Shown: piece by piece, positions 18,975 through 28,874 of the stretch
Layout: every line of letters begins with the position of its first letter
How positions within the stretch are numbered: the stretch's first letter is position 1
Source: Pusillimonas sp.
Lineage (GTDB): Bacteria > Pseudomonadota > Gammaproteobacteria > Burkholderiales > Burkholderiaceae_B
NCBI RefSeq assembly: GCF_029263785.1
Contig: NZ_JAJUFE010000018.1
Coordinates: forward strand, 1-43,178
Reading direction: 5' to 3'
DNA: 43,178 bases
Made by a program: the position numbers and the translations under genes
Notes under the pieces: generated by a model
Told to the model about the DNA's origin: nothing
Seen by the model: only the letters and a program-made list of their open reading frames with translations
The model's database searches: none

Positions 18975-18994
18975 GGGCCAGTGTTACAGGACGG

Positions 18995-19309
18995 TTAGCG
19001 GCGACTGATCAACATGCCCACCAGCAACCCGGTAAGGCCGGCGATACCGGCAGCCTGCCACGGATTGTCGTGGACGTAGTCGTCGGCGGCCCGAGCCGCC
19101 TGCCGCCCTTTGGCCAGAACGGCATCCTGAGCGTCATACAGGGCCAATCGGCTGCGACGCAAGGATTCCATGGCTTTCTCGCGCAACTCGGTCGCCTTTT
19201 CACCGGTGGCATCGGCTGCTTCGCGCAAAAGCTTTTCGGCGTCGTCCAGGCTTTCTTTTACGCTGTCAATAAACTGGTCTTCTTTTGCTTTAACATCGTT
19301 TCTTGCCAT
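18995..19309 (-). CDS. DUF883 family protein (YqjD/ElaB-like)
   Basis: 104-residue protein from the ATG at 19309, which is fixed by an AAGGAG box seven bases upstream. Residues 1-75 form a long charged amphipathic helix (KEDQFIDSVKESLDDAEKLLREAADATGEK in several pieces), and the C-terminus is a single glycine-rich membrane helix, NPWQAAGIAGLTGLLVG, ending in SRR. This is the tail-anchored YqjD/ElaB design; E. coli homologues are inner-membrane proteins that bind ribosomes in stationary phase. First gene of the three-gene operon. Longer upstream starts lack family similarity. Confidence 0.9.
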   Translation of the reverse strand: MARNDVKAKEDQFIDSVKESLDDAEKLLREAADATGEKATELREKAMESLRRSRLALYDAQDAVLAKGRQAARAADDYVHDNPWQAAGIAGLTGLLVGMLISRR

Positions 19310-19385
19310 GATCAGGCTCCTTTTGGATGGGTGATTAACCGCTGTTTGCCACTTTGATGGTAGTGGATCAAACATACAAGCTTTT

Positions 19386-19397
19386 TGACGCGCGTCA
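19386..19397. promoter_or_regulatory. 12-base palindrome upstream of the yqjD-like gene
   Basis: TGACGCGCGTCA is a perfect 12-base palindrome, 77 bases upstream of the DUF883 start and just past the stop of the secreted-protein gene. Position and symmetry fit an operator for the stress operon, but no regulator is known to me for this exact sequence and chance is possible. Confidence 0.3.
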
Positions 19398-19399
19398 TA

Positions 19400-20122
19400 T
19401 CATTTGAGTTCAGTCACCTCGACGGTTGAAGATACACCTTGCTGACGGCTTTCCTGCCGCATGACCATATTAAGGTCGGGGCAGAACCAGTCAACAACGG
19501 TAGACCGGATCTCGGGAATAGGCATGACCAGACCGCTGAACGACGCCTGCGTGGATTCAATAACCCGCGAATATTCAATAGGCCAACATTCTTGCTGCCC
19601 CGCTGCCGTGCTGATTTCAGTCTTGTTACCAACAGTTTTCGTGCCCGTGTGGACAACAACCGGTTTGGAATCTATGCCTTTGTGATCAACATTTATCTGG
19701 AATTTTCGTGCAGGAAAGGTTTGTCCGGCCCGGGTAATGGGCTCGCCGTAGGAAAACAGGCCAACCATTCGCAAATCGAACTTGCCTTCGACAGGTTCTC
19801 GGCCGCCGCTCGCAGCCTCGCGCTCGAAACTGGCGTTACCGCTTCGCAGGGTCATCCAATAATCGAGCGCAGATTTTCCGGGCGGCAAGCCTGCCAAACC
19901 AAATGTGGCGACTCCGGTGATTCGGACCTGACATTCGTCGGTCGAGGTCTTGCGTACTTCTGAAAACGCCAGGTTGGCGCCAAGGCGCAACGCACCTGTT
20001 CCATCCAGGCGCAACTTGCCCTGATCATGCATGAAAGGGGCGTCACATAGACTGGCCGACGCCTGGCCGGCGAAGCCGAAGGCCAGGAAAGCCAAGACCG
20101 GGATTGCTCGTGCCAGATGCAT
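19400..20122 (-). CDS. secreted protein of unknown function, possibly DUF3108-like
   Basis: 240-residue protein with a clear Sec signal peptide (ARAIPVLAFLAFGFAGQASA, cleavage after about residue 23-24), so probably periplasmic. The mature part is beta-rich in pattern and has several cysteines (about 26, 64, 179 and 213), which could form disulfides. The C-terminal WFCPDLNMVMRQES resembles the WYaPgvGlVk.e segment near the end of DUF3108/TapB-like beta-sandwich proteins, but the match is weak. AGAGGG lies seven bases upstream of the ATG. It stands between upp and the yqjD operon, separated by 163 and 90 bases, so it is probably a single gene. Function unknown. Confidence 0.7.
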   Translation of the reverse strand: MHLARAIPVLAFLAFGFAGQASASLCDAPFMHDQGKLRLDGTGALRLGANLAFSEVRKTSTDECQVRITGVATFGLAGLPPGKSALDYWMTLRSGNASFEREAASGGREPVEGKFDLRMVGLFSYGEPITRAGQTFPARKFQINVDHKGIDSKPVVVHTGTKTVGNKTEISTAAGQQECWPIEYSRVIESTQASFSGLVMPIPEIRSTVVDWFCPDLNMVMRQESRQQGVSSTVEVTELK

Positions 20123-20285
20123 TCCATCACCCTCTGTTCGAACTGCGACACTTGCATCCTACATTCTTTGACCGGCTCGTGTAACAAATCAGCCGGAAAA
20201 AGGTTATCAATATCTTACAGGCGGGCGATCAGGTCAGCCAGTCATCCAGTCAGCGGATAAGCCCCTGGCACAGCTTTTGCGGACG

Positions 20286-20924
20286 CTAATCGTCTTTTTG
20301 CTTGGTACCAAAAATACGGTCACCGGCATCGCCCAAGCCGGGAATAATATAACCGTTCGCATTAAGGTGGCTATCGATGGACGCGGTAAATATCTGGACA
20401 TCGGGATGTGCCGCCTCGACCGCGTTGATGCCTTCGGGCGCCGCCACCAGAACCAGGGCGCGAATGGTGCGACAACCCGCTTTCTTGAGCATGTCGATGG
20501 TGGCAACCATGGACCCGCCTGTTGCCAGCATGGGATCGACGATCAGTGCCAGGCGCTGATCCAGCGCACCCACGAGTCGTTCAAGATATGCGTGAGCTTG
20601 CAAGGTTTCTTCGTCACGCGCGATACCCACCGCACTGACCTTGGCACCTGGAATAAGTGTCAGTACCCCCTCGAGCATGCCAATCCCTGCCCGCAAGATC
20701 GGCACCACGGTCACCTTCTTGCCGGCAAGCTTTTCGACCTCTATCTGCCCACACCAGCCTTGCACCACGGTCGGTTCCAATGGCAGGTCCTTGGTGGCTT
20801 CATAGGTAAGCAACGCAGCAATTTCCTGAGACATCTCCCGAAAATTCTTGGTGCTCAGATCGGCTTTACGCATCAGCCCCAACTTGTGACGTATCAGCGG
20901 ATGGCGAATTTCGTGTATGGACAT
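20286..20924 (-). CDS. upp: uracil phosphoribosyltransferase
   Basis: Salvages uracil to UMP using PRPP. The 212-residue protein shows [12 protein letters not shown] (8-19), the PILRAGIGM segment (75-83), the PRPP-binding loop [11 protein letters not shown] (129-139) and the C-terminal uracil-binding [14 protein letters not shown], all diagnostic. The ATG at 20924 gives the usual N-terminus; an in-frame TTG at 20936 is dismissed. It follows dacB on the same strand by 43 bases. Confidence 0.97.
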   Translation of the reverse strand: MSIHEIRHPLIRHKLGLMRKADLSTKNFREMSQEIAALLTYEATKDLPLEPTVVQGWCGQIEVEKLAGKKVTVVPILRAGIGMLEGVLTLIPGAKVSAVGIARDEETLQAHAYLERLVGALDQRLALIVDPMLATGGSMVATIDMLKKAGCRTIRALVLVAAPEGINAVEAAHPDVQIFTASIDSHLNANGYIIPGLGDAGDRIFGTKQKDD

Positions 20925-20967
20925 GGTGGTTATCAACTAAAGAATGAGTGTTCCGGATTCGCGCGTA

Positions 20968-22419
20968 TCAACGCGAGGCGAGCCAGCGAATCAGGGCGTC
21001 GTCAAACGGGCGAATGGCCGTCGCGCGTTCGCCGTTGGCGAGACTGACGACAATATAACGCTTGCCGCTGGCCCCAAGGACATAGCCGGCCAGGGCGCGA
21101 GCGTCGCGGAGGGTTCCGGTTTTGAGATGAGCCATGCCGCGAGCCTCGTCCTGACGCAGCCGCCGCCGCATCGTACCATCGACCCCAGCAATTGCCAGCG
21201 AGGACACAAATTCGGGCATGAGCGGCGAACGCCAGGCCGCATCCAGCATGCCGGCCAGTCCCCCGGCTGTCAGCCTTTCGGTCCTTGACAGGCCGGACCC
21301 GTTCTCGATCCGCCAGCCACGGGTATCCACACCCTGCTCATTCAGCACCGCCAATGCTGCCTGGGCCCCGTTTGCAGGTGTGGCAGGCCGGCCGATTTTT
21401 TCAGCCGCGAGCGTAAGCAGCAGCACCCGGGCCATGACATTGTTGCTCTGCTTATTGATCAAGCGAATCGTATCAGCGAGGGTTTCAGAATCGGCCCAGG
21501 CAATCAGTTCGCCATCGGCGGGAGCCTTGCCAGCGCGGATGCCCTTGGCCAATGTTCCCCCCAGTTCTCGCCACAAGTGCCTGAACATCCCTTCAAAATG
21601 ATCCGGCTGAGGCCGCAACAGCCGATAGATGCTGAATTCGCCACAGGACCCCGCCGCCGTGCCGGCGACCTCGATCAAGGTTTCGCCGCCAACCTGACGG
21701 GCCTGAGCCGAGACGGACGGTGACCCTGGACACACAGCATCGCTATATGCAACCTCGCCGACCACGCGAACGCCGGGCAGTGGCGGATCGACAACGGGAA
21801 CCCACTTTCGCCCCACCCTGTCGGGCATGAATATCAGGCGCGCAGCCCCAAGCCCAACCATCATGGCGTCAGGGCTGGCGTTGTAAGGGCGGTCTCCGGA
21901 AGCATCGAACTCGTTCGGGTCGATGGCGACCTGACCAAATATTGATCTGTCGACCACCACTTCTGTCAGGTTCTTGATGCCGCGCAAACGCAGTTCACGC
22001 AACAGGAACCAAAACTCCTCCTGGGTCATGAACGGGTCGCCGGAGGCCTTGATATAAAGCGGGCCGCGCAAACTTCCCTGCTGGTCGACGTGGTGCCCGC
22101 GCCCGGCCAACAGTTCGGTGCGCCAGCGGTACTCCGGCCCCAGGCCCGACAGGGCCGCCCAGGTCGTCACCATCTTCATGACTGAAGCCGGATTACGCGG
22201 CAGGTCGGGATTAATCTCGATCAGGCGAGGCCCGCCAATTTCCTGTACAACCAGGGAAACGTCGCCGTGTTGCAGCCGGGTTGATTTCCAGGCCTGCTGC
22301 AGTTCGGGGGGCAGCCCCTGAGCGATGGCCTGAGCACCCAGCAAAAGTACGCTGCAAGCCAGCAGCCAACCGGACACCCTGGATATCAATCGCATCACAC
22401 CAAGAGAAAACACAGACAC
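20968..22419 (-). CDS. dacB: D-alanyl-D-alanine carboxypeptidase/endopeptidase, peptidase S13 (PBP4 type)
   Basis: Periplasmic penicillin-binding protein trimming peptidoglycan peptides. The 483-residue precursor has a signal segment ([21 protein letters not shown], cleavage about 34) and the three S13 motifs: SVMK with catalytic Ser79 and Lys82, SNN at 325-327 and KTGT at 433-436. The inserted domain between the first two motifs is typical of the family. I keep the GTG at 22419 because AGAGGG stands five to six bases before it, while the ATG at 22395 has no such site; both give a usable signal peptide. Divergent from queA (134 bases between starts). Confidence 0.95.
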   Translation of the reverse strand: MSVFSLGVMRLISRVSGWLLACSVLLLGAQAIAQGLPPELQQAWKSTRLQHGDVSLVVQEIGGPRLIEINPDLPRNPASVMKMVTTWAALSGLGPEYRWRTELLAGRGHHVDQQGSLRGPLYIKASGDPFMTQEEFWFLLRELRLRGIKNLTEVVVDRSIFGQVAIDPNEFDASGDRPYNASPDAMMVGLGAARLIFMPDRVGRKWVPVVDPPLPGVRVVGEVAYSDAVCPGSPSVSAQARQVGGETLIEVAGTAAGSCGEFSIYRLLRPQPDHFEGMFRHLWRELGGTLAKGIRAGKAPADGELIAWADSETLADTIRLINKQSNNVMARVLLLTLAAEKIGRPATPANGAQAALAVLNEQGVDTRGWRIENGSGLSRTERLTAGGLAGMLDAAWRSPLMPEFVSSLAIAGVDGTMRRRLRQDEARGMAHLKTGTLRDARALAGYVLGASGKRYIVVSLANGERATAIRPFDDALIRWLASR

Positions 22420-22553
22420 CCTCTTTTGATTTCGGCTGGACGAAAAGACTCCAGCATACCGAAACTGCAGCCCCGGCGGCTAGCGTTCCAGCGGCAAAAT
22501 CCCGTCAAGGCTTAAAATGCCCTGTCAAACATCGCCAAACTCCAGATTGCCGC

Positions 22554-24730
<2,177 letters not shown>

Positions 24731-24765
24731 CACCGGATATCGCTACAATAGAAGATTCGGTTTTT

Positions 24766-24793
24766 TTGAACCTTCCTTACAACTACTTATAGT
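24766..24793 (+). promoter_or_regulatory. weak promoter-like pair before yajC
   Basis: TTGAAC (24766-24771) and TATAGT (24788-24793) are 16 bases apart, 4/6 and 5/6 consensus matches. The predicted transcript would start almost at the yajC ribosome-binding site, leaving an unusually short leader, so this is doubtful; readthrough from tgt is equally likely. Confidence 0.25.
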
Positions 24794-24810
24794 AAAGCCA
24801 GGAGCCAGAC

Positions 24811-25158
24811 ATGCAGGCAGTCGATCTACTCAACCTCATTACCGCACAGGCCGCAGGCGGCGATGCCACCAGCGGACTGATGGGCATGCTGCCTATCATC
24901 CTGATGTTCGTCATCTTGTATTTTCTGATGATTCGTCCCCAGATGAAACGCCAGAAAGAACATCGCAACCTGGTTGCAGCGCTAGCCAAAGGCGACGAAG
25001 TCATCACATCTGGCGGCATGCTGGGCAAGGTCACCAAAGTCAGCGACAACTACATCACTCTCGAAGTGGCCGAACTTGCCGACAAACCGGTCGAAGTCGT
25101 CCTGCAGCGCAATTCGGTGTCAAACGTTCTGCCAAAGGGCACGATCAAGTCGCTGTAA
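24811..25158 (+). CDS. yajC: Sec translocon accessory subunit YajC
   Basis: 115-residue single-pass inner-membrane protein that associates with SecDF. It has a short periplasmic N-terminus, a membrane helix at about 24-42 (MLPIILMFVILYFLMIRPQ), then the conserved RPQMKRQKEH and a cytoplasmic domain with GDEVITSGGMLGKV. An AGGAG box lies about seven bases upstream of the ATG. It is 80 bases downstream of tgt and 86 bases upstream of secD. Confidence 0.97.
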   Translation: MQAVDLLNLITAQAAGGDATSGLMGMLPIILMFVILYFLMIRPQMKRQKEHRNLVAALAKGDEVITSGGMLGKVTKVSDNYITLEVAELADKPVEVVLQRNSVSNVLPKGTIKSL

Positions 25159-25244
25159 CCATCGCTCGGGGCTTCCCGCCCTGTTGCCCGAACACGGCTA
25201 CCCGAGCCGTCCTGGGCGCCCTTCGTATCTCTTGTTGACCGACG

Positions 25245-27113
25245 ATGAACCGCTACCCCCTCTGGAAATACCTCACCGTGCTGGCGGCCCTGATCATAGG
25301 GCTGCTTTATACGCTCCCCAACTTCTTCGGCGAGTCGCCGGCGGTACAGATCGCAGGGGCCAAAACCGCGGTCAAGATCGACAACTCCGTCCTGGTTCGG
25401 GCGCAGCAGGTGCTGGCAGACCGCGGCATCGAATCCACTGGCGCCTACTTCGAACAGAATGGGCCGGTGGGGGCAGTGCGAATCCGGTTTGCCACACCCG
25501 ATATCCAACTGCAGGCCAAGGACGCACTCGAAAAAGCGTTCAACCCCAACCCGGAAGATCCTGATTACACCATTGCCCTGAACCTGTTGTCGTCGTCGCC
25601 CGACTGGCTCACGGCCATTGGAGCCCGCCCGATGTACCTGGGTCTGGATCTGCGAGGAGGTGTGCACTTCCTGCTAGAGGTCGATATGCAGGGCGCACTC
25701 ACCGGACGCTACGACTCTCTGGCCAACGATGTACGCAGCACGCTGCGCGACGCACGCATCCCCGTAGCAGGCGTAGAGCGCAGCGACCATTCTGTAGTGG
25801 CCCGTTTCGACAACCAACAGGCCCGCGACGATGCCATTTCAGAGCTTCGTCGCACCATGCCCGACATGGTGTTCACCGGAAGCACAGCCGGCGACAGCTT
25901 CACCCTTAGCGGAACGCTTACCGAAACAGCCATATTGCAGGTGCAAAACCATGCCTTGCGCCAGAACATCGTCACCCTGCACAACCGGATCAACGAGCTG
26001 GGAGTCGCGGAGCCCGTCATCCAGCAGCAGGGGGGCGACCGCATCATCGTGCAGTTGCCCGGCGTTCAGGATGTCGCCAAGGCAAAAGAAATTCTGGGAC
26101 GAACTGCCACGCTTGAAATTCGCATGGTCGACGATTCCCCCTCGGCCCAGGCTGCTCTGGCCAGCGGAAATGTTCCTTTCGGCCTCGAACGCTATACCGA
26201 TGCCGACGGACGACCCCTGCTCTTGCGTCGCCAGGTCATCCTGACCGGCGAAAACCTGCAGGACGCCCAGCCGGGCCGCGATCAGCAAACCCAGCAACCT
26301 TCGGTCAACCTCACACTCGATGCCAAGGGCGCACGCATCTTCCGCGACGTCACCCGCGACAACATCGGCAAACGCATGGCCATTTTGCTGTTTGAGAACA
26401 ACAAGGGCCAGGTGGTAACGGCTCCGGTAATCCGCAGCGAAATCCCCGGCGGTCAGGTGCAGATCAGCGGCAGCATGAATGCACAGGAAGCGGCCGATAT
26501 CGCACTGCTTCTGCGAGCCGGTTCCCTGGCCGCGCCCATGAGCATCATCGAAGAGCGCACCATCGGACCAAGCCTGGGTGCCGACAACATCAAGATGGGC
26601 TTCAATTCGACGCTGTACGGGTTCCTGGCCATCGCCGTGTTTATCATCCTGTACTACCAGTTGTTCGGCTTGTTCTCGACGCTGGGGCTTGCCTTCAATG
26701 TACTTCTTCTGCTTGCCGTATTGTCGATGCTGCAGGCCACGCTCACCCTGCCGGGCATTGCAGCCATTGCCCTGACGCTGGGCATGGCCATCGACGCCAA
26801 CGTGCTGATCAACGAACGAATACGCGAAGAGCTCCGGGCGGGCCTACCGCCGCAGCAGGCCATTTATCAGGGTTTCGAACGCGCGTGGGGCACCATTCTT
26901 GACTCCAACCTCACAACTCTCATCGTCGGTATTGCCCTGCTGGCTTTCGGGACAGGTCCGATACGTGGCTTCGCCGTCGTTCACTGCATCGGCATTCTTA
27001 CCTCGATGTTCTCGTCAGTAGTAGGTGTGCGTGCCCTGGCCAACCTCTGGTATGGTCGCCGACGCAAGCTCCAAAGCATCTCCATCGGGCAGATCTGGAA
27101 ACCCAACGACTAA
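25245..27113 (+). CDS. secD: protein translocase subunit SecD
   Basis: Large inner-membrane RND-family subunit that uses the proton gradient to help pull proteins through SecYEG. The 622 residues comprise one N-terminal membrane helix (about 7-25), a periplasmic P1 domain with LGLDLRGGVHFLLEVDM, a head region with QLPGVQDVAKAKEILGRTATLEIRMV, and a C-terminal block of five helices from about 450, with GMAIDANVLINERIREE as the conserved motif. Length and order match E. coli SecD (615). Confidence 0.98.
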   Translation: MNRYPLWKYLTVLAALIIGLLYTLPNFFGESPAVQIAGAKTAVKIDNSVLVRAQQVLADRGIESTGAYFEQNGPVGAVRIRFATPDIQLQAKDALEKAFNPNPEDPDYTIALNLLSSSPDWLTAIGARPMYLGLDLRGGVHFLLEVDMQGALTGRYDSLANDVRSTLRDARIPVAGVERSDHSVVARFDNQQARDDAISELRRTMPDMVFTGSTAGDSFTLSGTLTETAILQVQNHALRQNIVTLHNRINELGVAEPVIQQQGGDRIIVQLPGVQDVAKAKEILGRTATLEIRMVDDSPSAQAALASGNVPFGLERYTDADGRPLLLRRQVILTGENLQDAQPGRDQQTQQPSVNLTLDAKGARIFRDVTRDNIGKRMAILLFENNKGQVVTAPVIRSEIPGGQVQISGSMNAQEAADIALLLRAGSLAAPMSIIEERTIGPSLGADNIKMGFNSTLYGFLAIAVFIILYYQLFGLFSTLGLAFNVLLLLAVLSMLQATLTLPGIAAIALTLGMAIDANVLINERIREELRAGLPPQQAIYQGFERAWGTILDSNLTTLIVGIALLAFGTGPIRGFAVVHCIGILTSMFSSVVGVRALANLWYGRRRKLQSISIGQIWKPND

Positions 27114-27121
27114 GGCACTAT

Positions 27122-27144
27122 GCCGGTGTGCCCTGCATACCGGC
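27122..27144 (+). other. intercistronic hairpin between secD and secF
   Basis: About 10-bp stem (GCCGGTGTGC with GCATACCGGC, one G-T wobble) and a 3-base loop, in the 56-base gap between secD and secF. No T-run follows, so readthrough is expected. It may tune the SecD:SecF ratio or stabilise the mRNA (inference). Confidence 0.45.
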
Positions 27145-27169
27145 CTGCGATTAAAACAGGTAAGAGACC

Positions 27170-28105
27170 ATGGAATTTTTCCGAATTCGCCGCACCATCC
27201 CGTTCATGCGCCACGCGCTGGTGCTGAACCTGATCAGCCTGATCACCTTTGCCCTGGCAGTTTTCTTCATTGCTACCCGCGGCTTCCATCTTTCGATCGA
27301 ATTCACCGGTGGTACCGTCATGGAGGTGCATTATTCCCAGGGGGCCCAGATCGACAAGGTGCGCGAAGCTGTCGCGTCCCTGGGCTATAGCGACTTCCAG
27401 GTGCAAAATTTTGGCACCTCGCAAGACGTCATGATCCGCCTGCCGGTGCGCGAAGACCTCGGTTCTGCCGCTCAGAGCGAATCGGTGCTTGAAGCGCTCA
27501 AGGCTCAATCGCCGGATGTCGAGCTGCGCCGCGTGGAATTCGTTGGCCCGCAGGTTGGCCAGGAGCTCGTCACCAACGGACTGCTGGCGCTTCTGTTTGT
27601 AGTCGTCGGCATCATGATCTACCTGGGTTTGCGCTTTGAATGGAAGTTTGCAGTAGCAGGCGTTGTGGCCAACTTGCACGACGTGGTCATTATTCTTGGC
27701 TTTTTTGCCCTCTTCCAGTGGGAGTTCTCTCTGGCGGTGCTTGCTGGCGTGCTGGCAGTGCTCGGCTACTCGGTCAACGAATCGGTCGTCATCATGGACC
27801 GCATCCGTGAAAACTTTCGCAAGCAACGCACTTCTTCCGTTCAGGAAGTCATCAACAGCTCCATTACCCAGACCATTTCCCGCACGATCATCACCCACGG
27901 ATCTACCCAGATGATGGTGCTGTCGATGTTCTTCTTTGGCGGCCCTACCCTGCACAACTTTTCGCTGGCGCTGACTATTGGTATCTGGTTCGGTATTTAC
28001 TCTTCTGTATTCGTGGCGGCAGCCATTGCCATGTGGCTGGGTGTCAAACGCGAAGACCTTGTCAAGCCGGTCAAGAAAGAAGACCCTGCAGCCGAAATCA
28101 TGTAA
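27170..28105 (+). CDS. secF: protein translocase subunit SecF
   Basis: Partner of SecD. The 311-residue protein has an N-terminal membrane helix (about 14-35), the periplasmic motif SIEFTGGTVMEV, and five C-terminal helices from about 135, with the conserved NESVVIMDRIREN and the region SITQTISRTIITH. Length matches E. coli SecF (323). A strong intrinsic terminator follows, closing the queA-tgt-yajC-secD-secF operon. Confidence 0.98.
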   Translation: MEFFRIRRTIPFMRHALVLNLISLITFALAVFFIATRGFHLSIEFTGGTVMEVHYSQGAQIDKVREAVASLGYSDFQVQNFGTSQDVMIRLPVREDLGSAAQSESVLEALKAQSPDVELRRVEFVGPQVGQELVTNGLLALLFVVVGIMIYLGLRFEWKFAVAGVVANLHDVVIILGFFALFQWEFSLAVLAGVLAVLGYSVNESVVIMDRIRENFRKQRTSSVQEVINSSITQTISRTIITHGSTQMMVLSMFFFGGPTLHNFSLALTIGIWFGIYSSVFVAAAIAMWLGVKREDLVKPVKKEDPAAEIM

Positions 28106-28132
28106 CCTCGACACGCTTCGTGCATTTACCCG

Positions 28133-28165
28133 AAAAGGCCTCTTCATTGCGAAGAGGCCTTTTTT
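28133..28165 (+). terminator. rho-independent terminator after secF
   Basis: A perfect 13-bp stem (28133-28145 with 28151-28163, core AGGCCTCTTC / GAAGAGGCCT) with a 5-base loop, ending in a run of T. It starts 28 bases after the secF stop. Textbook intrinsic terminator. Confidence 0.93.
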
Positions 28166-28246
28166 GTTGCACCGCCATATAGCCAAAAAGCATATCCAAA
28201 TTTCCTTATATTCGTTCGATATCTTAGGGCTCACTTATAGAATGAA

Positions 28247-28294
28247 TGGAAATAAAGAGCCGCATGCAAATCGGTTTGCTGCGGCAAATTTCCA
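28247..28294 (+). promoter_or_regulatory. long structured leader hairpin before the CMD-family gene
   Basis: The 48 bases fold into one extended hairpin with three stacked perfect stems: TGGAAAT with ATTTCCA (7 bp, outer), GCCGCA with TGCGGC (6 bp), and GCAAA with TTTGC (5 bp), closed by a TCGG tetraloop. A 5x2 internal loop and a single bulged T separate the stems. It ends 19 bases before the start codon at 28314, in an AT-rich 150-base leader that differs from the rest of the window. TATAGA (28236-28241) just upstream could be a -10. No run of T follows, so it is not a simple terminator; a cis-regulatory RNA element or operator is possible. Confidence 0.5.
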
Positions 28295-28313
28295 CTTTTC
28301 TTCAGACATACTA

Positions 28314-28856
28314 ATGAGCCGACTGACCATTCAGACTATCGAAACTGCCGCCGACGAAGCCAAAGAGCGCCTGAGCAACGCCAAGAAGGCCAATGGCTTC
28401 TTGCCCAACTTGCTGGGCGTGCTTGCAAATGCACCAACGGCTTTGGAAACCTACCAGACTGTAGGTGCTATTAACGCTCGCACATCGCTTACGCCCGAAG
28501 AACGCGAAGTTGTGCAGATTACGGCCGCTCGTCGTAACGAATGCGGCTTCTGTGTGGCCGGCCATACCGCCCTGGCCCGCAAGAAACTGGCCATGCCCGA
28601 AGACATCATCGAAGGCTTGCGTGAAACCCGTGCCCTGAGCGACCCCAAGCTCAATGCATTGGCTGTCTTTACATTGGCTGTCATGGATAACCGCGGCCAG
28701 GTCAGCGACGACGACCTGAAGGCGTTCTTCGACGCCGGTTACAACCAGCAGGCGGCTCTGGAAGTCGTACTGGGCGTCAGTCTGGCCACGCTGTGCAACT
28801 ACGCCAACAACCTGGCCAAGACCCCGATCAACCCTGAATTGCAGCCATTCGCCTAA
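28314..28856 (+). CDS. carboxymuconolactone decarboxylase / AhpD-fold protein
   Basis: 180-residue protein of the CMD/AhpD superfamily (PF02627 type). The redox motif E76-C77-x-x-C80-x-x-x-H84 lies in RRNECGFCVAGHT, preceded by LTPEEREVVQITAA, the usual helix; this arrangement allows thiol-dependent peroxidase or disulfide chemistry. A second, weaker repeat (VLGVSLATLCNYANN) ends the domain. No signal peptide. Start is the ATG at 28314; the frame is open further upstream but that part runs through the secF terminator. First gene of a five-gene operon with a flavoprotein and an ABC importer (18 bases to the next gene). Probably protects or regenerates the flavoenzyme, or handles a peroxide or reactive product; substrate unknown. 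Confidence 0.88.
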   Translation: MSRLTIQTIETAADEAKERLSNAKKANGFLPNLLGVLANAPTALETYQTVGAINARTSLTPEEREVVQITAARRNECGFCVAGHTALARKKLAMPEDIIEGLRETRALSDPKLNALAVFTLAVMDNRGQVSDDDLKAFFDAGYNQQAALEVVLGVSLATLCNYANNLAKTPINPELQPFA

Positions 28857-28874
28857 ATCTTCCAAGGAATAGCA

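Noticed and set aside
20123-20285. Short repeats of the CCAGTCA type and a 6-bp inverted repeat between upp and the secreted-protein gene
   Set aside because: Too short and imperfect to call a repeat element, attachment site or terminator.
27110-28234. 374-codon open frame on the minus strand
   Set aside because: Antisense to secF and crosses the secF terminator; no recognisable protein features.
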